Shown here in pieces: positions 38,348 through 46,507 of a stretch of 64,000 nt of DNA. The stretch is from Pseudomonas sp. WN033 (GTDB taxonomy: Bacteria > Pseudomonadota > Gammaproteobacteria > Pseudomonadales > Pseudomonadaceae), in the NCBI GenBank assembly GCA_002287035.1, contig NSKG01000001.1, positions 496,001 to 560,000 of the forward strand, given 5' to 3'. Position numbers and translations under genes: made by a program. How positions within the stretch are numbered: position 1 is the first letter of the stretch; every line of letters begins with the position of its first letter. A model generated the notes under the pieces. That model had not been told where the DNA came from and did not search any database. It saw only the letters and a program-made list of their open reading frames with translations.

Positions 38348-39178
38348 TCAGGCCCCAAGTGCCTTGACCAGCTCGCGCACCAGCGGTTTCATGAAGAAGC
38401 TCTCCTGCGGCATCAGGTCAACCCGGATGCCGCGCTCACGCAGCTCATCGGCTACCACCGGCCCAACAGCCGCCACCGTCAACCCAGCCAGGGCCACCAG
38501 CAACTCGGACTCACACTGCATCCGCCGGGCAATCTGCAACAACCGGCGCACCTGGGTGGCGCTGGTGAAGGCGATGGCATCAACGGCTGGCTCAATCAAG
38601 GCCCGGACCAGAGCCTCGACCTGCGCATCCTCGACATCATCGGCATAGACATAGGGTGCCACCGTACTGATCTGGGCACCGGCTTCCTGTAGAAACGTCA
38701 CCAGTGGCACATTCGGCTCGGTGCCATAGAGCTGCACCGCCACACGCCGGCCTTGAAGATTTTCCGCTCGCAGGGTCTGAATAACCCCCTCGGTGGTCGG
38801 CTCCTGCGCCAGCACATCCGGCTTCAGGCCGATCTTGCGCAACGCCGCTCCCGGCTTCGGCCCGCGGGTGATCTTGCGTACCTCACCAAGCTTGGCCACA
38901 AAGGCCTCACGCAGCCCGCCACCGGCACGTTCGGCACTGCCGAGCAGGCGTCTCAGCCCCTCACCGGTCAACAGAATCAGGTCATCCACCGGCTCCTCGA
39001 TGAAGGCCTGCAGCCAAGTCAGCACTGGAGTCTGGTCCGGAGCATCATGAATCGACACTAGCGGACAACGCAGCACATCGGCCCCGCGCTTGATCAACAT
39101 ATCGGCGAACAGATCGAGTTCGCGGCTTTCCGGCAAGGCTATACGGCGACCGGTCAGGGGCAGGGTTTCGCTACTCAT
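38348..39178 (-). CDS. Uroporphyrinogen-III synthase family (HemD-like) protein
   Basis: This 276-residue protein has the HEM4 two-lobed fold, with GRRIALPESRELDLFADML at the start and DAIAFTSATQVRRLLQIA in the second lobe. HemD closes hydroxymethylbilane to uroporphyrinogen III. Pseudomonads often carry a second hemD-like gene apart from hemC, and this copy is not next to hemC or hemX. It may therefore be the siroheme/nitrite-associated paralogue or a regulator. It is convergent with the amidase, with a 4-bp gap. Confidence 0.8.
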   Translation of the reverse strand: MSSETLPLTGRRIALPESRELDLFADMLIKRGADVLRCPLVSIHDAPDQTPVLTWLQAFIEEPVDDLILLTGEGLRRLLGSAERAGGGLREAFVAKLGEVRKITRGPKPGAALRKIGLKPDVLAQEPTTEGVIQTLRAENLQGRRVAVQLYGTEPNVPLVTFLQEAGAQISTVAPYVYADDVEDAQVEALVRALIEPAVDAIAFTSATQVRRLLQIARRMQCESELLVALAGLTVAAVGPVVADELRERGIRVDLMPQESFFMKPLVRELVKALGA

Positions 39179-39323
39179 GGGCTATCACATTCGGCAAAAG
39201 GAACATTGTGCGGGCCTGCCGCACGAATGAAAAGCACTCATGACACAGCGCAATGGAAACACCTGTTAATTGCACAAAGCCCGATGGCTCGGTTGGCGCT
39301 GAACCAGCTTAACCCGTGCTTCT

Positions 39324-40778
39324 TTAACTCTCCCAGCCACGCCGGTGCAGAATCTCATCCAGAGTACGGCTGACCGCTGTGCAGTTGCGCACCATCTCGA
39401 CCCGCTCCCAGGTCGACCGTTCGCCCTCATGGATCAGCCGGTGCATGGCCTCGCGCGAAGGCGGTGCCAGCAGGCGCAACGGGTGATCCCAGCGGTTGCG
39501 CAGAAAGATGTTGATATCAGCGGTGTAATCCTGGGCCAGCACACCGTAGGTCAGATGCTGCATCAGATTCAGTACCGGTGACTTGATCCGGATGTGCTCA
39601 CGACTGAAGCGCAGCATCTCGGCACTGCCCATCTTCCACCAGCGGGCCTGATAGTTGACCAGACTGCGCAATAGGTTGCGCGGCACATCCGGATCAGGCG
39701 TGATGGCCAACGCGGCCGGATTGGTCATGCTGGAAATGAAGTGGTTGACCCCATACAAACGCGCCAACCGCTTGGCTGGCAGATCATCGGCAAAGGAGCC
39801 GTCGATCCATTTCTCTCCGGGCAGATAGGGCACGGTTTCACCCTTGGCATTGCGACACATCAGGGTTACCGGCGGATAAATGCCGTAGATCGCACAGGAA
39901 GCCTGAACGGCAGAACGGATCAGCACATTGGGCGAGGTAATGGCGTTAAGCAAACGCGGCGCCTGACGTGGTTCCAGACCAGTCACGGTGATATTGAGCT
40001 TGCGCCCGGTCAGCTCGAAAGCCTCCTGGAAGGTCAGATCGGGAATGATCTTGCCCAGATAGGCAATCAGATTCTCGGCATCCATGTTCGGTCGCCCACT
40101 GCCCAGCAGCGACAGTACCGGCCGAATCGCCCGGGTTTCCTCCACTTCGTGGTGCAGGTTGTCCAGGCTCAGACGCTCATGCAGCTCTTCGTCGGTATGG
40201 GTGCAGGCCGTGGCCGCCAAAATCGAACCGGCGCTGCTGCCGGAAATGATTTCCGGCAGCAGACCCTGTTCGAACAGCGCCCGCAGCACTCCGGCATGGA
40301 AAAACCCCAGCACTGCCCCGCCACTGAGCATCAGTGCCGAGCGGCCGTTGCAGTGACTGGCACGCAGGAAGAAGTCCTGTTTCTCGGCCAGGGGAATGAT
40401 CTTGTCGTCCACCTGATCCAGGTCACGCAGTGCCCCGCACAACTCGTCCAGATAGCGACAGATCAGTTGCTTGGTCCCCAGCTTGGCCTTGTTGTACAGA
40501 GACGGCTTGCCCATCCCGCCGAGATTGCCGTGCACTCCCTCGTTGAGGGTGAACAGCAGTTGCGGATAATCGCGGCGAAAACGCAAATCACGCAGGATAT
40601 CCAGGCGCCGACGAATCGCCCGAAAGTCATAACTTTCGCAGGCATCGTCCTGTTTCCAGTCATCCAGCCCGCATTCGTGATCATAGGCCTGAGCCAGCTC
40701 GACCCAGTCCTGGTAGCTTTCTGCCTGTTCCATCTCACGCAGCAACTGCCGGGCGCGGGTACGTTGAAACAATTTCAT
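39324..40778 (-). CDS. DUF3336/patatin-like phospholipase
   Basis: This is a 484-residue lipid acyl hydrolase. The N-terminal 140 residues match the DUF3336 region of TGL-type lipases. The patatin domain has the oxyanion region LMLSGGAVLGFFHAGVLRAL, the nucleophile elbow GSSAG (near 179) and the dyad Asp in DGSFADD (near 326). The start is ATG 40778, with GGAG 6 nt before it. It lies 42 bp downstream of the wax-ester synthase on the same strand, which suggests one operon for making and mobilising neutral lipid. Confidence 0.9.
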   Translation of the reverse strand: MKLFQRTRARQLLREMEQAESYQDWVELAQAYDHECGLDDWKQDDACESYDFRAIRRRLDILRDLRFRRDYPQLLFTLNEGVHGNLGGMGKPSLYNKAKLGTKQLICRYLDELCGALRDLDQVDDKIIPLAEKQDFFLRASHCNGRSALMLSGGAVLGFFHAGVLRALFEQGLLPEIISGSSAGSILAATACTHTDEELHERLSLDNLHHEVEETRAIRPVLSLLGSGRPNMDAENLIAYLGKIIPDLTFQEAFELTGRKLNITVTGLEPRQAPRLLNAITSPNVLIRSAVQASCAIYGIYPPVTLMCRNAKGETVPYLPGEKWIDGSFADDLPAKRLARLYGVNHFISSMTNPAALAITPDPDVPRNLLRSLVNYQARWWKMGSAEMLRFSREHIRIKSPVLNLMQHLTYGVLAQDYTADINIFLRNRWDHPLRLLAPPSREAMHRLIHEGERSTWERVEMVRNCTAVSRTLDEILHRRGWES

Positions 40779-40820
40779 ATCCATCTCCTGCGTACAAAGC
40801 AAACCGTTACCGGCTCACCA

Positions 40821-42410
40821 TCAAGCCTTGTTGGCCACCAGCGATGCCACCGGACTATCAGCCGGGCGTTTGTCCGGGCCTTCGGCCGCCATCTTCAACC
40901 TGCTCTGTGCCGGCTTGCGGGTGCGTGGGTTACGCCGTTTGCCGGCACTGTCGTTCTGAGGCTCTTGCACGGACGGAGCAGGCTCCTGAACGCTCAAGGC
41001 TGCCAGGCGCTCACGAAACTCCACGGTCGAGGCCTCCAGACAAGCGATATACACATCCATGTCCGGCATCACCTCGCGGTCAGCCAGCACACCCAGATTG
41101 AGGTGATCGTAGATGCCGGTGATGCCATGACTTATGGCCATGCCATCGACGATTGGTACCACCGGATAAACCTGGCGAATCAAGGCTCCAGCAAAGTATT
41201 GCGGCGTCATCCCGGGAATCCCCGGCACATTGGTGATCAGGGTATTGATCAGCGGAACCCGCCCGGTCAAACGGGCCTTGTTCTGCAACCAGGCACTCAG
41301 GGCCCGGACCGAGGGCGGCAGCATCTCGCCAGCAGAATTGTTGAGCTCGTACAGCACCTCCCGCGCCAGCGGGATGCCCTTGGCGGTACGTCGCTGAACC
41401 GCCGCGAGGCGCTCCACCGGGTCCTCGATATTGGTCCCGATGCCGATGAACATGGCGGAGATCAGGTTGCCGCAATCCTTTTTCGCTTCTTCCGGGCGCA
41501 GCGACACCGGGCACATCGACACCAGCGATTCGCTCGGCAGTGCATGGCGCTGCAACAGATAACGACGCAGCCCGCCGCCAATGATCGACAACACCACGTC
41601 ATTGAGGCTGGCGCCCGGGCAGAGCTGACGCAACTGCTTGAGTTCCGGGATGCTCCACTCGAAGCCGCCGTAGCTGCGATGCGGAGTGATTTCGGTATTG
41701 AACAACGTACGTGGTACCCGGCGCTGCTCGGGCATCGCATCGCCCCGCAAGCGCTTGATCAGCTCAAAGCTCTTGCGTGAAAACTTCAGACCGGCCTTCA
41801 TGCTACGCAATGACTGTCCCATCATTCGGGGGGTGGTGCGAGCCCAGAGTTCCAACCGGCTGGGCGCCCGCTCGGCCACCACTACCTGGTTCTGCCGGCC
41901 GTACTCGTGCTGAGCGGTGGTTTCCATCAACGCCTCACTCAACTCAACCGCAGCCTTGCCATCGACATAGGCATGGTGAAAACGGATCAGCACCGCAAAG
42001 CTGCCCGGCGGTACACCTTCGACATTGTTGAGCCCTTCGATGATATAGACCTCCCAGGGTGCCCGGCGCATATCGACACTGCGCGACATGGTCCGCGCGG
42101 TGAAAATACACAGTTGCCGCCAGTCACCCGGCTGCGGCAAGCCGACATGCCGCACGTGGTATTCCAGATCGAAATTGGGGTCATCCAGCCAGTACGGATC
42201 ATCCAGCCCCAGCGGGGCCTGAACCAGACGGCGGCGAAAGTAGGAAGTCGCATTCAGGCGGTCGGCAATGTATTGCAGGATTTCCTTGTGGCGAACCAGC
42301 CCACCGGGGGCAGTCTGTTGATCACACAGCCACAGACTGCCGATCATCATCGGCTGATTGGGTGCCTCGAAATAGAAAAAATGTGAATCCATGGGTGTCA
42401 GTTGTTTCAT
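40821..42410 (-). CDS. Wax ester synthase/diacylglycerol acyltransferase (WS/DGAT)
   Basis: WS/DGAT joins fatty acyl-CoA to a fatty alcohol or diacylglycerol to make storage wax esters or triacylglycerol. The 529-residue protein starts MKQLTPMDSHFFYFEAPNQP (GAGG 9 nt upstream). It has the catalytic HHAYVDG (consensus HHxxxDG, near 147), PLD-like structural blocks such as SLNDVVLSIIGGGLRRYL, and NTLITNVPGIPG near the C-terminal third. A Lys/Arg/Pro-rich tail of about 55 residues with a repeated SVQEP is unusual. It has 335 bp of upstream DNA. Confidence 0.93.
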   Translation of the reverse strand: MKQLTPMDSHFFYFEAPNQPMMIGSLWLCDQQTAPGGLVRHKEILQYIADRLNATSYFRRRLVQAPLGLDDPYWLDDPNFDLEYHVRHVGLPQPGDWRQLCIFTARTMSRSVDMRRAPWEVYIIEGLNNVEGVPPGSFAVLIRFHHAYVDGKAAVELSEALMETTAQHEYGRQNQVVVAERAPSRLELWARTTPRMMGQSLRSMKAGLKFSRKSFELIKRLRGDAMPEQRRVPRTLFNTEITPHRSYGGFEWSIPELKQLRQLCPGASLNDVVLSIIGGGLRRYLLQRHALPSESLVSMCPVSLRPEEAKKDCGNLISAMFIGIGTNIEDPVERLAAVQRRTAKGIPLAREVLYELNNSAGEMLPPSVRALSAWLQNKARLTGRVPLINTLITNVPGIPGMTPQYFAGALIRQVYPVVPIVDGMAISHGITGIYDHLNLGVLADREVMPDMDVYIACLEASTVEFRERLAALSVQEPAPSVQEPQNDSAGKRRNPRTRKPAQSRLKMAAEGPDKRPADSPVASLVANKA

Positions 42411-42486
42411 TAGTCTTGTCCTCGTGGAGACAGGGGCAAAGGTGTCGGAACAATTCAAATAATTGACTCACACCAATATCCACATA

Positions 42487-42500
42487 TTGACGGCAGTCAA
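42487..42500. promoter_or_regulatory. TTGAC-N4-GTCAA palindrome upstream of WS/DGAT
   Basis: TTGACGGCAGTCAA lies 77 bp before the WS/DGAT start. It resembles an FNR/Anr box (TTGAT-N4-ATCAA) with the inner base pair changed on both sides. The same form occurs at 3869-3882. The regulator is uncertain. Confidence 0.35.
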
Positions 42501-42721
42501 CAAAAGACCTCATTCCATAAGGGCTGGCGACTACCGGAAGAACCACGCCAAGACCACAATGAGACACTTATAGATAATGCAATTTTATGACCAACAAGTC
42601 ACGCAGTAGCTAAAAACCAGCTGAGAAATGCAGAAAGGGCTCTGCCATCGACATGGAAGCAGCAGCGGGAGATCTGCCAGAGCCAGGCTCCGGCAGCAGA
42701 TGAGAGGCAAATCCGTGACGA

Positions 42722-42738
42722 CGCACCATCTAGGTGCG
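42722..42738 (-). terminator. Short hairpin after the LysE gene
   Basis: CGCACC and GGTGCG enclose five bases, 7 bp after the LysE-family stop. There is no clear T-run, so its strength is doubtful. Confidence 0.35.
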
Positions 42739-42745
42739 CGCAAAC

Positions 42746-43378
42746 TCAGGTACTGGAACGCTTGACCAGCGCCAGCAGCCCGGCAGCACCGGCAAACAGT
42801 CCGGCAAAGCCGCGGTTGACCAGGCGTTGCTGGCCGGGTGAACGCAGCAGACGCAACACCTTGGCCGCCAGCCCGGTGTACCCGGCCATCACGACCAGAT
42901 CAACGCCAACCATGGTCAAGGCCATGACCCCGTACTGCGGCAGTAGCGGCTGGGCCGGATTGATAAACTGCGGCAGCACCGCCAGCATAAACACCACCGC
43001 CTTGGGGTTGCTGACGTTGATCAGCAGACCACGCAGCACCAGGCTCAACGGTCGCCCCGTTGGGCGGGGCGCCTGTTCATCAAGCACCGGTGCTGGCGGG
43101 GCTTGCCACTGACGCAGGGCCAGATACAGCAGGTACAATACCCCGAACCACTTGATCAGGGTAAAGGCCAGCGCCGAAGTCGCCAGCACTGCTCCAACCC
43201 CGGCCGCAACGATCGCGATCTGAACCAGCAGCCCCAGCTGCAGCCCAAGCGCCGTCCAATAGCCGCGTGAAAAGCCGTACTGCAAGCCACTGGCCATGGA
43301 CGCGATAGCCCCCGCTCCGGGGGACAGACTGATGATCCAGCAGGCCACGAAGAAGGCCAACCAGGTTTCCAGAGCCAT
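42746..43378 (-). CDS. LysE/RhtB family exporter
   Basis: This is a 210-residue inner-membrane exporter of amino acids or related small molecules. It has about six helices and the family start LAFFVACWIISLSPGAGAIASMASGLQYG, followed by NVSNPKAVVFMLAVLPQFI. It begins 2 bp after the stop of the upstream antiporter gene, and its AGAGG ribosome binding site lies inside that gene's last codons, so the pair is one operon. The substrate cannot be read from the sequence. Confidence 0.9.
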   Translation of the reverse strand: MALETWLAFFVACWIISLSPGAGAIASMASGLQYGFSRGYWTALGLQLGLLVQIAIVAAGVGAVLATSALAFTLIKWFGVLYLLYLALRQWQAPPAPVLDEQAPRPTGRPLSLVLRGLLINVSNPKAVVFMLAVLPQFINPAQPLLPQYGVMALTMVGVDLVVMAGYTGLAAKVLRLLRSPGQQRLVNRGFAGLFAGAAGLLALVKRSST

Positions 43379-43380
43379 AA

Positions 43381-44466
43381 TTACCTCTTGAACACACTCG
43401 AATGTTTACGCCAGCCTTGAGCCATCAATACCAGCAGGGTCAGTACGGTCAGCGGCAGGGCGTAATAAAGCACTGCGGCTTGCAGGTCCTGTCGTGCGGG
43501 TGAGTCGCTTGCCGTCAGGATGAGATGCAGGGTGTAGAGCGCATAATAGCCCAGAAACAGCAGCCCCTCCCAACGGTTGATCCGCATGCCGCTGAAAAAT
43601 ACCGGCAGGCAGGCCACAGCCACCGCCAGCATGATCAGCATATCGAACCTGAGCATCGCCGCCGACACCGCGATCCCACCGGGTGCCAGCAACGAAGCCA
43701 GACCCAGTACCGCCAGCAGATTGAACAGGTTGCTGCCAACGACATTGCCTACCGCAATGTCACGATGGCCACGCACACTGGCGATCAGCGAAGTCGCCAC
43801 TTCTGGCAATGAAGTACCAGCCGCAATGATGGTCAGACCGATGACTCGCTCCGATACACCCAGCACCTGGGCCATGGTCACCGCCCCGGCAACCAGCCAG
43901 CGTGCACCCAGAACCAGCATGACCAACCCGCCCACAATCATCAGCAGGTTGACCGGTAGCGAGCCACTTTCAGCCGGCACCTCAAGCTCAGAAGCTTCCC
44001 CCGCCTGACGCCCGGCGCGGCGACTGCTAACCACCAGAAACAGCGTATAGGCGATGATCAGACCGAGCAGCAGAGCACCTTCACTGCGCCCCAGATGACC
44101 ATTCAACGCCAGCAACCAGACCAACAGGCTGGCACCGATCATCAGCGGCACATCAAGCCGGATCAGTTGCCGGGACACCAGCAGTGGCGCGATCAGCGCC
44201 GACAGCCCGAGAATGAACAATACATTGAAGATATTGCTCCCGAGCACATTGGCCAGAGCGATATCCCCCTGCCCTGCCACTGCCGCTCCGGCACTGACTG
44301 CCATTTCCGGAGCGCTGGTACCAAAAGCCACCACGGTCAGACCGATAACCAACGGCGAAATCCGAAAACCAACCGCAAGCCGCGAAGCCCCTTTGACCAA
44401 AACCTCGGCACCCAGCACCAGCAAACCCAGACCGAGTACGAACAACAGCAACTGCAACCATGACAT
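43381..44466 (-). CDS. Calcium/sodium antiporter (YrbG family)
   Basis: This is a 361-residue CaCA-family exchanger with about ten helices in two inverted halves. Each half carries its signature: GTSAPEMAVSAGAA and SNIFNVLFILG in the first, GTSLPEVATSL and GSNLFNLLAVLG in the second. The Glu residues of these motifs bind the cation. AGGAGG lies 9 nt before ATG 44466; an upstream frame extension has no support. It is divergent from ohrR. Confidence 0.92.
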   Translation of the reverse strand: MSWLQLLLFVLGLGLLVLGAEVLVKGASRLAVGFRISPLVIGLTVVAFGTSAPEMAVSAGAAVAGQGDIALANVLGSNIFNVLFILGLSALIAPLLVSRQLIRLDVPLMIGASLLVWLLALNGHLGRSEGALLLGLIIAYTLFLVVSSRRAGRQAGEASELEVPAESGSLPVNLLMIVGGLVMLVLGARWLVAGAVTMAQVLGVSERVIGLTIIAAGTSLPEVATSLIASVRGHRDIAVGNVVGSNLFNLLAVLGLASLLAPGGIAVSAAMLRFDMLIMLAVAVACLPVFFSGMRINRWEGLLFLGYYALYTLHLILTASDSPARQDLQAAVLYYALPLTVLTLLVLMAQGWRKHSSVFKR

Positions 44467-44569
44467 GAGGAAGCCCCTCCTGGGGCACGGGAAACCTGCG
44501 AACGCAGGCCTGATCAATCTAGCATGCCGGCCCAGGCGACTGAAGCCCCTCTCTTTTTGCACGCCGCAG

Positions 44570-44598
44570 GTTTGCGCGCTAAATTATGTATTCATACA
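44570..44598. promoter_or_regulatory. Probable OhrR operator upstream of ohrR
   Basis: The motif GTTTGCGCGCTAA (44570-44582) matches, with one change, the reverse complement of the motif in front of ohr. It is followed by a palindrome TGTAT-TC-ATACA (44587-44598), 12 bp before the ohrR start. Autoregulation is expected for OhrR. Confidence 0.6.
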
Positions 44599-44610
44599 GA
44601 GGGCCACTCC

Positions 44611-45060
44611 ATGTCCACCCCCGATCCTTGCGCCGTACTGCTGCTAGACAATCAACTGTGCTTCGCCTTGCACTCGACCTCACTGCAAATGACCAAGGTC
44701 TACAAGCCGCTGCTCAAGTCCCTGGGGCTGACCTACCCGCAGTATTTGGCCATGCTGGTGCTCTGGGAGAGTGATGGCATCAGTGTGGGCGACCTTAGTC
44801 AGCGGCTGCTGACCGACCCCGGCTCAGTGACACCGGTACTCAAGCGCCTGGAAGCCGAAGGCCTGATCAACCGGGTGCGCAGCAAGAACGACGAGCGCGT
44901 GGTCGAGCTGTTCCTGACCGAGCGCGGTCAAGCCCTACGCGAACAGGCCAAGGCCCTGCCCGGCTGCATTCTCAAAGCCAGCGATCAGCCGCTGGAGCGC
45001 CTGATGTCCCTGCGCGACGAACTGCTTGCATTGCGGGCCAGCCTGATCAGGCAAAGCTGA
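44611..45060 (+). CDS. ohrR: OhrR, MarR-family organic peroxide sensor
   Basis: OhrR represses ohr until its reactive Cys is oxidised by organic hydroperoxide. The 149-residue protein has the sensing Cys17 in LLLDNQLCFALHS and the winged-helix DNA-binding region (LSQRLLTDPGSVTPVLKRLEAEG, then RVRSKNDERVVELFLTERG). The start at ATG 44611 is the only one that gives a normal OhrR N-terminus. ohr follows after 125 bp on the same strand. Confidence 0.94.
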   Translation: MSTPDPCAVLLLDNQLCFALHSTSLQMTKVYKPLLKSLGLTYPQYLAMLVLWESDGISVGDLSQRLLTDPGSVTPVLKRLEAEGLINRVRSKNDERVVELFLTERGQALREQAKALPGCILKASDQPLERLMSLRDELLALRASLIRQS

Positions 45061-45111
45061 CCCACCCGTCTTACCGCTCGTCGGCAAATACACTTTGCCT
45101 CGCAAATTATC

Positions 45112-45160
45112 TTGTGCGCAAAATAAATAGACGCTAACTTAATATCGTTAGCGCACAAAC
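45112..45160. promoter_or_regulatory. Nested inverted repeats in the ohr promoter
   Basis: Outer arms TTGTGCGC (45112-45119) and GCGCACAA (45151-45158) enclose an inner palindrome CGCTAAC-N8-GTTAGCG (45132-45153). TTAGCGCACAAAC (45148-45160) repeats, inverted, the motif upstream of ohrR. It lies 26 bp before the ohr start and is the likely OhrR operator. Confidence 0.65.
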
Positions 45161-45185
45161 TATCATCCATACCCAGGAGGTTTAT

Positions 45186-45614
45186 ATGTCGATCCAACAA
45201 GTTGCTTACCGCGCCTATGCTGAAGCCACCGGTGGCCGCGATGGCCGAGCCATTTCATCCGACGGGATTCTTGACGTCGCCTTGACCACGCCGAAAGAGC
45301 TCGGTGGTGCCGGTGGCGCCGGAACCAACCCGGAACAATTGTTTGCCGCCGGCTATTCGGCCTGCTTTATCGGCGCCATGAAATTCGTCGCCGCCCAGGG
45401 GAAAATCGCCCTGCCGGCTGATGTGTCGATTGAAGGTGTCGTCGGTATTGGCCCGATTCCCAATGGCTTCGGGATTGAAGTCGAACTGCGGATCAGCCTG
45501 CCAGGCATGGAACGCAGTCAGGCCCAGGCGCTGATTGAAAAGGCTCACCAGGTCTGCCCCTACTCCAACGCGACCCGTGGCAATATCGATGTCACCCTGA
45601 CCCTGCTCGACTGA
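45186..45614 (+). CDS. ohr: Organic hydroperoxide resistance protein Ohr
   Basis: Ohr is a lipoyl-dependent thiol peroxidase that reduces organic hydroperoxides. The 142-residue protein has the two catalytic cysteines at 60 ([13 protein letters not shown]) and 124 ([13 protein letters not shown]). Subfamily features place it with Ohr and not OsmC. A strong AGGAGG precedes the start. It forms a classic pair with ohrR and shares its operator motif. Confidence 0.96.
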   Translation: MSIQQVAYRAYAEATGGRDGRAISSDGILDVALTTPKELGGAGGAGTNPEQLFAAGYSACFIGAMKFVAAQGKIALPADVSIEGVVGIGPIPNGFGIEVELRISLPGMERSQAQALIEKAHQVCPYSNATRGNIDVTLTLLD

Positions 45615-45647
45615 GCCCACAGGTTAAGGCAACACTCTGCCGAGACC

Positions 45648-46376
45648 TCAGCCCAGTGAGGAGATCGACCCCAGCCTGGCTTCGGCCAGGCTTTGGTCGG
45701 CCCGCTCAATCAAAGTGTCCAAACTGTCATAGGCCGTGACACTGGCTACACCCGTGCTGACCCTGAGCGGCCAGCCCACTGGAAAATCATGGTTGCGGAT
45801 CATCAGCAGAATACGCTCGCCAACCAGATCGGCCTCCTCAATGCCGGCTTCAGTGCAAACCACCAAAAAGCGCTCGGTCTCCCAGCGAAATACTTTGTCG
45901 ACATCGCGCAACCCGTCACGCAAAAGTTCGCCAAGTTCGATCAGCACCCGGTTACCCATCATCGGGCCATGCTCACGGCTGATTTTGTCGAAATCATCCA
46001 GATCCAGCAGTATCACCGACAGCGGTCGGCCGAAGCGCTGAGCCCGTTTGAGCTCATGATTGAAGAACCCGGTCAGGGCATTGCGATTAGGCAGACCGGT
46101 CAACTCATCCAGCCCCTGCAGGCTGTGCAACCGGCGCTTAAGCCGGCGCTGGCGCTGCCACCAGTACAGGCTGGTCAGGCCAATCGCCAGCAAAGTCCAG
46201 CCAAGCGACGGCAACAACGGCAAAAATAGTTCAGTCGCCAGAAAGCGATAAGTCCCGACCCAGGGTACATGGTCCAATGCCTGGGCCAGATCCGAACACA
46301 GCAATAAAAATACGCCCAGCCCTATTGGCAGGCGCCGGACCTCAATAGCAGTGATGCTGGAATGGACGGGGTTCAA
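45648..46376 (-). CDS. Membrane protein with degenerate GGDEF domain
   Basis: This is a 242-residue protein with two hydrophobic segments in the first 75 residues and a C-terminal GGDEF domain (LDELTGLPNRNALTGFF, VILLDLDDFDKIS). The cyclase signature is lost: where GGDEF should be, the protein reads ETERF. The inhibitory-site motif RDVD is kept exactly five residues before it, so the domain probably cannot make c-di-GMP but may still bind it. The start appears to be TTG 46376, because the frame closes just upstream and no ATG is available. It is convergent with ohr. Confidence 0.8.
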   Translation of the reverse strand: MNPVHSSITAIEVRRLPIGLGVFLLLCSDLAQALDHVPWVGTYRFLATELFLPLLPSLGWTLLAIGLTSLYWWQRQRRLKRRLHSLQGLDELTGLPNRNALTGFFNHELKRAQRFGRPLSVILLDLDDFDKISREHGPMMGNRVLIELGELLRDGLRDVDKVFRWETERFLVVCTEAGIEEADLVGERILLMIRNHDFPVGWPLRVSTGVASVTAYDSLDTLIERADQSLAEARLGSISSLG

Positions 46377-46460
46377 AGTGGCTCATTACCATCATGGGAT
46401 AACCCAAGAATAGCGTGGTTTGAGCACAACGCAGGGAGAAGAATGGGCTTTATCGATTCA

Positions 46461-46501
46461 CTCCTCGCCCGCAGCCGGTCAAACCGGCAGCAGGCGAGGA
46501 G
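46461..46501 (-). terminator. Long hairpin after thrC
   Basis: The outer arms CTCCTCGCC and GGCGAGGAG and an inner stem GCCGGT/ACCGGC with loop CAA are separated by 4-nt internal loops. It begins 6 bp beyond the thrC stop. Only a weak T-rich tract follows on the minus strand. Confidence 0.6.
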
Positions 46502-46507
46502 CACCAA

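Larger units (their letters stand above)
42411..42745. other. 335-bp intergenic region upstream of WS/DGAT
   Basis: No gene is seen. On the minus strand it carries AT-rich promoter-like sequence (TATCTATAAG near 42565-42575 with TTGGTC 16 bp upstream). It also has the palindrome TTGACGGCAGTCAA at 42487-42500 and, next to the LysE stop, a short hairpin. Confidence 0.5.

Noticed and set aside
39741-41780. 679-codon open frame on the plus strand across the patatin and WS/DGAT genes
   Set aside because: It is antisense to two well-supported genes, crosses their boundary, and its translation is low-complexity H/Q/R-rich as expected from GC-rich antisense frames.
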